Shown: one piece after another, positions 25,433 through 33,611 of the stretch | How positions within the stretch are numbered: position 1 is the stretch's first letter | Layout: every line of letters starts with the position of its first letter | Origin: Neptuniibacter victor | GTDB taxonomy: Bacteria > Pseudomonadota > Gammaproteobacteria > Pseudomonadales > Balneatricaceae | Length of the DNA stretch: 64,000 nucleotides | Direction: 5' to 3' | NCBI GenBank assembly: GCA_027943745.1 | Contig: AP025763.1 | Coordinates: 1,984,001-2,048,000 of the forward strand | Notes under the pieces: generated by a model | Told to the model about the DNA's origin: nothing | What the model saw: the letters and a program-made list of their open reading frames with translations, nothing else | Databases searched by the model: none | Position numbers and translations under genes: made by a program

Positions 25433-27634
25433 ATGGAAGAAATTCCACAACAAGGAAACTACCGTTCTGAGGATTTATTCGGTTATTCTGATACCGAAAT
25501 TATTGGCCTGCTGAAGAGTGTCTGGGGTTATTCAGCGAACGTGCCTATAGATGTGATTGGGCAGTTAAGAAAAATCACACCCAAACACAACAGCAAGCCT
25601 TTTTATCTCCTAGAGAATTTGCACAGTATCCACGATGGGCAAGTTCTTCTATATCCAATCGATGATTTCAATTTGAACCACACTGCCTTTGTGGGTGGTT
25701 TGCATCACTCTAAGGAAGACAATGGCTTGGTTGAAAGCGCTTGGATTAAAGCAAGAGTGGATCTATCGCCCATAGAGCAAAGAAAGCAGCGCAATAACCC
25801 ATTTGCTTTGAAAGTGCATCAGGAGGGTATGAGTAGATTACATCGAATTCCAAAGGAAATTGCATACCAAGGTTTGAAGGCTTCAGATTCTGATTTTATA
25901 GAACAGTGGGTTTGGGATTTTTATCACAATAAACAAAACAAACTTCTACATGATGAAAATGAAAGGCATGATGCTGAGCTAAAAAGCAAACACCAAAAAC
26001 TTCAAAACGATCTGAACGAGGAGAGTAAAGCTCTAGCCGAATTGCGAGATAAATTAAGTAAAGAAACCTCCCAGTTATCAAATGAAGTAGAATCATACCG
26101 TGAAGGGATATCACTTGCAGAGGCCTCTCTCGTAGAGAAGAAAGAAGCTTTTAATAACTTCCAAGCAGAATTTAAACAGCGCAAATTAACGATGGAGCGG
26201 CAATTGAATACGCTAAATAATTTTATTCAAAATCAAGCAGAACTCTTAGTACAGCTGGATCTGCTCAGTCAAAATGAAGCGGATAAAATTCTGGGAAGGT
26301 CTGAACAAAGTGAACAGCTTGTCGGTCATGATTTTAATCAACAATTCTCTGCACAACCCTCGAAATTCATTGGTTATGTTCAGTCGTATCTATACAGCAA
26401 AGGGATAATCTACCGTAGGGATGTTCTAGAAAACTTTTATGCTTTGCTATGTACTCACGATCTTATAGTTTTAGCTGGTGACTCAGGTTCAGGGAAAACT
26501 AACCTTGTTAAGTCCTTTGCAAAAGCTATCGGCGGGAAGGCGGTAATAGTTCCAGTGAAACCGAACTGGACAAGCTCAGAGGATCTAATAGGTTACTATA
26601 ATCCAATTGAACAGAAGTACCTATCAACTCCTTTCTTAGAGGCTATCTTTGAAGCACAGCATCATCCTGAGATACCGTACCTTATATGCTTGGATGAAAT
26701 GAATCTTTCACGGGTTGAATACTATTTCGCTGACTTCCTTAGTCTACTCGAAGAACGGGGAAGTACTCCTGAAATCCCTCTCTATTCTGATGCTGAAGCA
26801 TCAAACCTTCTTAGTGAAACCAAAAATTTCTTGGCTCTTATTGATGATGCCAAAGAAAAACTGGATAAGCCGGATTTGCAGAGTTTTCTTGATCTGTTAA
26901 AAGATGAAGACATCAACGCTAAACTTCACGAATCATGTGGTTTCAAAGATGGTGAATCTCTTCTTACTTATCACGCCCGATTGAGAAGGCTAGTTGGTAG
27001 TTATCTTAAGGTTCCATCTTCTATCCAACTTCCTGAAAATGTACGAATAGTTGGGGCTATCAACGTTGATGAAACAACGCATTACTTGTCACCAAAAATA
27101 CTAGATCGCGCACATGTGATGCGATTTTCAAGCCCTCTCCTGACTGACTGGGATGAAGTTGAATCTGAAATACAAACTTGGGATCTAGACATCGAGCAGC
27201 CAGTTATCATGCAAAGTGAAGCATTGGGCCAGAGACTAGAATACCCTGATTTCGATCGATCATCTCCGCTTGTGAGAGAGCTTATTTATCTATCTAAAGA
27301 GTTCTTAAACCCTCTAGGGGTTGAGTTTGGAATGCGTACAGTAAGACAGGCGAGTAACTACGAGAACGCCATGAAGGGCTTTGTTGTCAATAATGAGGTG
27401 ATCCTTAACAACATAATCCTGCATAAGGTTCTTCCCAAGTTGATGTTTGATGGCGAGAAACTTATTAACGAAAATGTTGCAAAAAAAGATTGCTTAATGG
27501 CTATGAGAAACTATCTCAGTGAGCGATTAGCTTCTCTTGATGTTAATGAAGAATCTTCCTGTTTGGCAGAAATTGATCGAGTAATCCGTAATGCCCAATC
27601 GAACGACTGGGTAGTTAATTATTGGTCTCGCTAA
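25433..27634 (+). CDS. McrB-like AAA+ NTPase with central coiled coil
   Basis: 733 aa. The N-terminal ~170 residues are an unrecognised domain. Residues ~175-285 form a heptad-rich coiled coil (LKSKHQKLQNDLNEESKALAE). The C-terminal AAA+ module has Walker A AGDSGSGKTNLVKS near 350, Walker B YLICLDEMNLSRVEYYF near 418, and the McrB-type sensor GAINVDETTHYLSPKILDRAHVMRF near 545-570. McrB proteins use GTP or ATP hydrolysis to drive a partner McrC nuclease. Coiled-coil McrB plus DUF2357/McrC pairs are known as a distinct branch of McrBC-like defence. The stop codon overlaps the next start (TAATG). Confidence 0.85.
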   Translation: MEEIPQQGNYRSEDLFGYSDTEIIGLLKSVWGYSANVPIDVIGQLRKITPKHNSKPFYLLENLHSIHDGQVLLYPIDDFNLNHTAFVGGLHHSKEDNGLVESAWIKARVDLSPIEQRKQRNNPFALKVHQEGMSRLHRIPKEIAYQGLKASDSDFIEQWVWDFYHNKQNKLLHDENERHDAELKSKHQKLQNDLNEESKALAELRDKLSKETSQLSNEVESYREGISLAEASLVEKKEAFNNFQAEFKQRKLTMERQLNTLNNFIQNQAELLVQLDLLSQNEADKILGRSEQSEQLVGHDFNQQFSAQPSKFIGYVQSYLYSKGIIYRRDVLENFYALLCTHDLIVLAGDSGSGKTNLVKSFAKAIGGKAVIVPVKPNWTSSEDLIGYYNPIEQKYLSTPFLEAIFEAQHHPEIPYLICLDEMNLSRVEYYFADFLSLLEERGSTPEIPLYSDAEASNLLSETKNFLALIDDAKEKLDKPDLQSFLDLLKDEDINAKLHESCGFKDGESLLTYHARLRRLVGSYLKVPSSIQLPENVRIVGAINVDETTHYLSPKILDRAHVMRFSSPLLTDWDEVESEIQTWDLDIEQPVIMQSEALGQRLEYPDFDRSSPLVRELIYLSKEFLNPLGVEFGMRTVRQASNYENAMKGFVVNNEVILNNIILHKVLPKLMFDGEKLINENVAKKDCLMAMRNYLSERLASLDVNEESSCLAEIDRVIRNAQSNDWVVNYWSR

Positions 27635-30198
27635 TGCACGATTTTGAAGTTCGATATTTAGATATCGTCTTTAGCAAACCTCTGACCGCTATCAAGATCA
27701 GCGCATCTAGTGATTTTGTTGAAATTACTGAAGAAGCTGGGTCATTACATGCTTCAACTACGACTTTCCCAAAAACAAATTTTCATATTGGGATTCAGCT
27801 AAAGAACAAAAATCCACTGCATCAGCCATATGTAATTTTGCCAGATGGCTCGCATGAACAGTTGATACCAATAACAGACCCCGCAACCTCAAGAGTTTGG
27901 TGGATTCACAACGGACGTTGGGATAAAAAAACTAAGCGCCATTATTCGGAACTATACAGAACTGCTGGGAGGGTCAATCTACGCATAGAAGATAAAACTC
28001 TTATAATTCAGAATGGCACATTCAACTTCAGTGTCGAAGAACTTGAATACTACCTGTCCGATTTTAAAAATAACTTGTGGATGCTTATTCTTGATGACTC
28101 TAGCGCTGCTCGAGCTGGTGTAGAGAAGGAAGTGCCGGACTGCTTCAATAGTGAAGTATCATCTTTATTTCATGACTTTGTATCAAGCGTAGAGAAGGTT
28201 CTTAAAAAGCCGAATATGAGACTTGTTGAGTCTCAAGGGGAAGCCCCAATTAGAAAGCTTCGCCCTGTTACAAAAACATTTAGGGAATTTGCCTATAAGC
28301 CAAACGCTAAACACCTTACCAGTCGCATATATCAGGAAAGCTTTGATACGCCTGAAAATCGATTTATACACTATTGTGTAAAGCGCCTGTTATTCCTCCT
28401 AAAGGGGCTATTGCGGATATCGGAGGGACAAATTCTTTCGCTGCAAAAACGTATTGAGCAGGAAGTTAATTTCCAAAAAACGCATTTGCATAGTGATTCA
28501 AAGAAAGTCGACAAGCAGGTCTACGATAATGAGATCAGGAAATTATCAGCGCAAATAGCATTTGTTGACGATCAGCTCGCCGAACTCTACTTGTTGGTCT
28601 CCATTGAGCACTTTGAGTACTCGGAAACCATAGGGCCTGTAGAGATTTCCTTCGATGTTGGTAAGAAATACGGGAATTCGCAAAACAAATTCTTTGCGAA
28701 TTATATCGATGTATCTCCGTATGTTGTTTTTGATGGGGATTACTATGTGGTCGAGTTTCCTGCCTGCCCGCGAGATTCAAAAATATATAGTTCTATCGAA
28801 TATGGATCAATGCATGTGTCAGGCACTTTGCACCTAAAGCGGTGCAGAGCTTATTCAGGTAAATCATTTGCGTTGTTTTCTTTCTCAGGTGTGTCTCAAA
28901 TACGGATGACAAAGAGTCGCTCTATAGATGAGCTTGTAAGGCTAAAGCAGCAGCGAATGAATTATGAAGAGTCAAATTGGATAACATCACTTACCAAGGA
29001 CGAAGTTGCAGAACATCAAATAGAGAACAGGGTTTCAAATCGAAAGCTAGAATTATTTCAACAGCAAGTTTCCCACTTGGAGTCATTTCAGAAAAACATA
29101 CCACATGTTCTAAAGCGGCTTTCCAGAATAGGGAATTTCTTTCGCGAAGCTAGAGTTAAGGTTCACGCAGAATGCCCCAACTCTATGGTATTCATCCAAA
29201 ACCCTTTTTATGCATCAGCAAAAAGTATTTATTCCAAGATAAATGGTTTGCAAGGAATGGATGAAGATAATTTAAATTCTCTCATCCTGATCGATGATAT
29301 TGGCCTTGTGAGTATCTCTAATCTATATGAAAAGTGGTGCTTGCTCCAGATCATCAAGAGTCTTTCGCATACCTTTAATTATCAGATAGAGGATGGCTGG
29401 CAAAAGAAACTTATAGAAACGGTGTTAGATAATAGAGTTAATATTGAACTTTTGTTCAGGGATGATAGTAGACAGCAGAGAATATCGCTTACCTATGAAA
29501 AAATTCTCCAATCAGGAAAACGCCCTGACTTTGTAATTGATTTGACTTCCAATACCTACAGCTATGAAGGTAGCTGGAAGATTACAGGAGCAGAAAAGAA
29601 ACGGTTAGTGATAGACGCTAAATTCAGAGGTGATATTTCTGAAGATCAGCTGGCTATGGAAGTTCTTGGTCTTTACGATGGCAAGGACTATAGCGAAGGG
29701 GAAACTAATAAAGTTTTTATAATTCACCCCACCCCAAACCTGATCAAGAACCAGCGTTCATCGCCATTAATATGGGGGAATCAAAGTGATTATGGCCAGA
29801 GTGATGCAGTGAATCATCGATTTGGTTCAATTTTCGTAAGCCCTTCACTACGTTTTCCTCGCTCGCTAGATAATTTACAGCGTTTGCTAGGTATGTTTTT
29901 ACAAGAAAACGGCCAAATTCTTAAAGATCCTGACAGTGCGATGCTTTGGCATAATAATACGTGTATTTCATGCGGCGAGAGTGGGGTGGAAAACTTACGG
30001 CATACATATGAAAGTACAAAGGCGGGGAGAGATCGTTGGGTCATTGAGTGCCTTAACTGTAAGACAAGGACGATAAAAACAGTATGCCTTAGTTGCTCTA
30101 GGACTCTGTATAAAAATGGCCCGAAATGGACGTATCACCGTACACGGGCGGAACAAACTTCAAATGTTGTTTGTCCCGCATGCGAAACATTCTTGTAA
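27634..30198 (+). CDS. DUF2357/McrC-like PD-(D/E)XK nuclease with C-terminal zinc ribbons
   Basis: 854 aa from ATG 27634, which overlaps the previous stop. The first half resembles DUF2357. The nuclease core is near residues 630-662: SGKRPDFVIDL followed by RLVIDAKFRGD (D...D-A-K), the signature of McrC-type PD-(D/E)XK enzymes. After residue ~775 come three cysteine pairs (CISCGE, CLNCKT/CLSCSR, CPAC) forming zinc ribbons, an addition not seen in classic McrC. It is expected to be the effector nuclease of the upstream McrB-like NTPase. A terminator follows at 30376. Confidence 0.82.
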   Translation: MHDFEVRYLDIVFSKPLTAIKISASSDFVEITEEAGSLHASTTTFPKTNFHIGIQLKNKNPLHQPYVILPDGSHEQLIPITDPATSRVWWIHNGRWDKKTKRHYSELYRTAGRVNLRIEDKTLIIQNGTFNFSVEELEYYLSDFKNNLWMLILDDSSAARAGVEKEVPDCFNSEVSSLFHDFVSSVEKVLKKPNMRLVESQGEAPIRKLRPVTKTFREFAYKPNAKHLTSRIYQESFDTPENRFIHYCVKRLLFLLKGLLRISEGQILSLQKRIEQEVNFQKTHLHSDSKKVDKQVYDNEIRKLSAQIAFVDDQLAELYLLVSIEHFEYSETIGPVEISFDVGKKYGNSQNKFFANYIDVSPYVVFDGDYYVVEFPACPRDSKIYSSIEYGSMHVSGTLHLKRCRAYSGKSFALFSFSGVSQIRMTKSRSIDELVRLKQQRMNYEESNWITSLTKDEVAEHQIENRVSNRKLELFQQQVSHLESFQKNIPHVLKRLSRIGNFFREARVKVHAECPNSMVFIQNPFYASAKSIYSKINGLQGMDEDNLNSLILIDDIGLVSISNLYEKWCLLQIIKSLSHTFNYQIEDGWQKKLIETVLDNRVNIELLFRDDSRQQRISLTYEKILQSGKRPDFVIDLTSNTYSYEGSWKITGAEKKRLVIDAKFRGDISEDQLAMEVLGLYDGKDYSEGETNKVFIIHPTPNLIKNQRSSPLIWGNQSDYGQSDAVNHRFGSIFVSPSLRFPRSLDNLQRLLGMFLQENGQILKDPDSAMLWHNNTCISCGESGVENLRHTYESTKAGRDRWVIECLNCKTRTIKTVCLSCSRTLYKNGPKWTYHRTRAEQTSNVVCPACETFL

Positions 30199-30375
30199 TT
30201 ATCTAAGTAACTAGTAGACGTCAATTACTCACATAACATCGACCACAAAAAAACAGACCCATTTCAATAACGATGTTTGAGGTGCCCGACGAAGAGAATT
30301 GAATTGACGGAGTGGAGTATTAAGCTAGGGTAACTGACACGAGTGGCCACTCGGTTATAACTAAGAATCACACTG

Positions 30376-30410
30376 ACCATACCCTTTGAATTCAGAGGTT
30401 ATGGTTTTTT
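30376..30410 (+). terminator. rho-independent terminator after the McrBC-like operon
   Basis: Stem ACCATACCC / GGTTATGGT with one bulge, followed by TTTTTT (30405-30410). It closes the McrB-like/DUF2357 operon. Confidence 0.7.
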
Positions 30411-30437
30411 ACTACGTTATTGGTACTATTGAATATC

Positions 30438-30443
30438 TATAAT
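30438..30443 (+). promoter_or_regulatory. consensus -10 box TATAAT
   Basis: A perfect TATAAT lies 19 bp before the ATG at 30462, whose ribosome site is GAGGGAAC. The sequence between 30199 and 30708 otherwise holds only this, the terminator and a small frame, so the promoter probably serves the restriction operon downstream. Confidence 0.5.
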
Positions 30444-30461
30444 AAAAGCTACGAGGGAACG

Positions 30462-30563
30462 ATGGCTACAACAAGCGATCAGCCTACCAGTTTTGAACTA
30501 TTAAAAGAGCAAGACCCCAGTTTATTCAGATGGCCTTTGCTGTTGAGTATGCTTTTTCAATGA
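30462..30563 (+). CDS. 33-aa small ORF upstream of hsdM, possibly a remnant
   Basis: Reads MATTSDQPTSFELLKEQDPS and ends WPLLLSMLFQ. It has a promoter-like TATAAT and a GAGG site in place, which argues for expression. Switching frame within it extends a further ~40 codons (IQMAFAVEYAFSMTLQHIHQ), so it may be a frameshifted remnant of a longer gene preceding the type I system. Function unknown. Confidence 0.3.
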   Translation: MATTSDQPTSFELLKEQDPSLFRWPLLLSMLFQ

Positions 30564-30708
30564 CGTTACAGCACATTCATCAGACTATCTCCGAGATGCA
30601 TAATCCACTGCTCACAATGCTCTGGTTTCTATGCTATTCATCTCAATAATCAAAAATCAGATCAATCCAGTTTTTGCGTTACCACAGAATTAGAGGCAAT
30701 AGTTACCC

Positions 30709-32259
30709 GTGTCAGAAGATCAAAAGAAACAACTAGAACAACAGCTCTGGAACATTGCCGACACCCTCCGTGGCAAGATGGATGCAGATGAGTTTCGTGA
30801 TTACATCTTGGGCTTTATCTTCTACAAGTACCTATCAGAGAAGATGGAAGACTATGCTAACGATATTCTAGCTGAAGATGGTCTTACATACTTCCAGATC
30901 ATCGGTACGGCTGATGAAGCAGACTACATTGAAGCGATACAGGAAGAAGCGATAGAGAAGCTGGGTTACTTCCTGCGTCCTGAAGAGCTGTTCTCTGAGG
31001 TCGCCAAGCGTGGCGCTAACAGCTTCATTCTTGAAGATCTCACGTCCATCTTGCGTAGCGTTGAGCAGACTACGATGGGACATGAGTCTGAAGATGACTT
31101 TGTACACCTGTTTGAAGACCTAGACCTCACCTCTACAAAGCTAGGTAAGACGGTTGATGCTCGTAATAAGCTCATCGTGCAAGTGCTCAATCACCTGAAC
31201 AACATCAACTTTGAACTGAAGAACCACGATAGAGACGTGCTAGGCGATGCCTATGAGTATCTCATTGGTCAGTTTGCCGCTGGTGCAGGCAAGAAGGCCG
31301 GTGAGTTCTACACGCCTCAACAAGTTTCTAAGATCTTGGCCAAGTTGGTTACTGTAGGTAAGGACAAGCTGAAGTCTGTCTATGACCCCACTTGTGGTTC
31401 TGGCTCGCTACTTCTACGTGTAGCGAAAGAGGTGAACGAAGTTTCTAACTTCTATGGTCAGGAGCTTAACCGTACCACCTACAACCTAGCTCGTATGAAC
31501 ATGATCATGCACGATGTTCACTACCGTAAGTTCGACATCAAGCAAGACGATACCCTTGAGCATCCACAGCACTTGGATAAGCGGTTTGAAGCGATAGTGG
31601 CTAACCCGCCTTTCAGTGCGAAATGGTCGGCTAACGACCTGTTCTTGAGTGATGATCGTTATAGCCAGTACGGTAAGCTCGCACCGTCCTCTAAGGCGGA
31701 CTTTGCTTTTGTACAGCACATGATTCATCACTTAGATGAAAACGGCACGATGGCCATTGTGTTGCCTCATGGGGTGCTCTTCCGTGGTGCGGCAGAAGGT
31801 CATATTCGTAAGCACTTAATAGAAGATCGTAACTACCTAGATGCGGTCATTGGCCTACCTGCCAACATCTTCTACGGTACGTCTATCCCTACTTGTGTGC
31901 TGGTGTTTAAGAAGTGCCGTGAGGATAGCGACAACGTCTTGTTTATTGATGCGTCTAACGAGTTTGAGAAGGCCAAGAACCAGAACTACCTGACAGAAGC
32001 GAATGTTCAGAAGATTGTTGATACCTACCAGAGCCGTGAATCTATAGAGAAGTACTCACATCTTGCTTCGATGTCGGAGATTAAAGAGAACGACTACAAC
32101 CTCAACATACCCCGTTATGTCGATACCTTTGAAGAGGATGAGCCTGTTGATCTAGCGGCTGTCAGTGCAGAGCTACAAGCACTGGAAACAGAAATGACCA
32201 CCACTGGTGCCACAATAGCCAAGTTCTGCGATGAGCTTGGTATCGCTAAGCCGTTTTGA
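30709..32259 (+). CDS. hsdM: type I restriction-modification, M subunit (N6-adenine methyltransferase)
   Basis: 516 aa from a GTG start. N-terminal HsdM_N helices (LWNIADTLRGKMDADEFRDYILGF) are followed by the methyltransferase core: SAM motif I SVYDPTCGSGSLLLRV near 223-238 and catalytic motif IV ANPPF near 297-301. It methylates adenine in the recognition sequence and joins HsdS, and for restriction HsdR. hsdS begins 12 bp after its stop. All catalytic residues are in place, so the system looks intact. Confidence 0.95.
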   Translation: MSEDQKKQLEQQLWNIADTLRGKMDADEFRDYILGFIFYKYLSEKMEDYANDILAEDGLTYFQIIGTADEADYIEAIQEEAIEKLGYFLRPEELFSEVAKRGANSFILEDLTSILRSVEQTTMGHESEDDFVHLFEDLDLTSTKLGKTVDARNKLIVQVLNHLNNINFELKNHDRDVLGDAYEYLIGQFAAGAGKKAGEFYTPQQVSKILAKLVTVGKDKLKSVYDPTCGSGSLLLRVAKEVNEVSNFYGQELNRTTYNLARMNMIMHDVHYRKFDIKQDDTLEHPQHLDKRFEAIVANPPFSAKWSANDLFLSDDRYSQYGKLAPSSKADFAFVQHMIHHLDENGTMAIVLPHGVLFRGAAEGHIRKHLIEDRNYLDAVIGLPANIFYGTSIPTCVLVFKKCREDSDNVLFIDASNEFEKAKNQNYLTEANVQKIVDTYQSRESIEKYSHLASMSEIKENDYNLNIPRYVDTFEEDEPVDLAAVSAELQALETEMTTTGATIAKFCDELGIAKPF

Positions 32260-32270
32260 TGGAGGCTGTC

Positions 32271-33500
32271 ATGAGTAATGTGCCGAAGTTGAGGTTTAAA
32301 GAGTTTAATGGAGAGTGGAGACCGTTTTCGCTGGGTGACTATTTTGTATTCCGTAACGGCATTAACGCAACAAAGGAACAATACGGTAAAGGGTATAAGT
32401 TCATTAATGTACTCGACATCATTAACAATTCTTCGATCACTCACGACAAGATCATAGGTAGTGTAGACGTAAGCGAAGACGTGTTTAAGCGTAACATTGT
32501 TGAGTATGGTGATATTTTATTCCAGCGTAGTTCTGAGACCAGAAGCGAAGCTGGTCAGTCAAATGTATATTTAGACAAAAATACTCCAGCAACTTTCGGG
32601 GGGTTCGTGATTCGAGGCAAGGGTAAGAGAAAATATGCCCCTGTCTTTTTCAATTATCTCCTGAAATCCAGCAAAGCTAGGAAAGAGATCACTACGAAAA
32701 GTAACGGTAGTACTCGATACAACGTTGGGCAAGAAACTTTGAGCGAAGTTGAATTGGCCATCCCCGCTATATCTGAACAACAAAAAATAGCTGACTTCCT
32801 AACTTCAGTAGACATCAGAATAGAACAGCTTACCCGCAAAGAAGAACTGCTGAAGCAATACAAGAAAGGCGTGATGCAGAAGATCTTCTCGCAAGAGATA
32901 CGCTTCAAAGCCGATGACGGGAGTGAGTTTCCAGAGTGGGAAGAGACAAGGCTTGGTCGGCTAGTAAAACGCAGAACAAACAAGAACACAGATGAGGCAG
33001 TAAGACTAGTTTTAACAAACTCTGCCTCGAGAGGAATTGTTTCTCAAACAGATTATTTTGATAAAGACATAGCCAACCAAAACAACCTTGCAGGTTACTA
33101 CGTTGTAGAAACGAATGACTTTGTTTACAACCCTCGGATATCGTCTAGCGCACCGGTTGGCCCAATCAAAAGAAACCATCTTGGAAGGGGAGTGATGTCA
33201 CCTCTTTATTCTGTTTTTGAATTTATTAGCGGTAATCTTGGTTTCTACGAGCACTACTTTGAAACTTCATATTGGCATCAGTACATGAATAAAATAGCTA
33301 ACTTCGGTGCAAGGCATGACCGTATGAATGTCACAACATCTGACTTTTACGATATGCCAGTGCCTTTTCCATCTGCCGCAGAGCAATGGAAAATTGTTAG
33401 ATTCATTGAAAACTTGGATAACAAGCTTGCCAAAGCAACTAATCAGTTGAACTATGCAAAGACTTTCAAAAAAGGTTTGCTCCAGCAGATGTTCGTCTAA
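32271..33500 (+). CDS. hsdS: type I restriction-modification, specificity subunit
   Basis: Start at ATG 32271, preceded by GGAGG; 409 aa. Two target-recognition domains in tandem: the first from PKLRFKEFNGEWRPFSLGDYF, the second from FPEWEETRLGRLVKRRTNK. Each ends in the conserved helix (PAISEQQKIADFLTSVDIRIEQL and PSAAEQWKIVRFIENLDNKL). The two halves read a bipartite DNA sequence; the sequence itself cannot be inferred. Confidence 0.95.
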   Translation: MSNVPKLRFKEFNGEWRPFSLGDYFVFRNGINATKEQYGKGYKFINVLDIINNSSITHDKIIGSVDVSEDVFKRNIVEYGDILFQRSSETRSEAGQSNVYLDKNTPATFGGFVIRGKGKRKYAPVFFNYLLKSSKARKEITTKSNGSTRYNVGQETLSEVELAIPAISEQQKIADFLTSVDIRIEQLTRKEELLKQYKKGVMQKIFSQEIRFKADDGSEFPEWEETRLGRLVKRRTNKNTDEAVRLVLTNSASRGIVSQTDYFDKDIANQNNLAGYYVVETNDFVYNPRISSSAPVGPIKRNHLGRGVMSPLYSVFEFISGNLGFYEHYFETSYWHQYMNKIANFGARHDRMNVTTSDFYDMPVPFPSAAEQWKIVRFIENLDNKLAKATNQLNYAKTFKKGLLQQMFV

Positions 33501-33509
33501 GGATTCTCT

Positions 33510-33608
33510 ATGTGCCAAATTAGCCGTGAAACCAATGAGATCGTCCAGCTTAAAGAGCGACTGTTCAGTGAGCTTGGCTTTTGTATGCATATGCAGGAGA
33601 GCATCTAA
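33510..33608 (+). CDS. 32-aa ORF between hsdS and hsdR
   Basis: MCQISRETNEIVQLKERLFS and twelve more residues, with an AAGGA site 6-10 nt upstream and a stop three bases before the hsdR start. The tight fit between hsdS and hsdR suggests translation or coupling, but it could be chance. Function unknown. Confidence 0.35.
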   Translation: MCQISRETNEIVQLKERLFSELGFCMHMQESI

Positions 33609-33611
33609 AGC

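Noticed and set aside
25314-25514. 66-codon frame before the McrB-like gene
   Set aside because: It overlaps the start of the McrB-like gene in another frame and reads as a random hydrophobic/cysteine mix.
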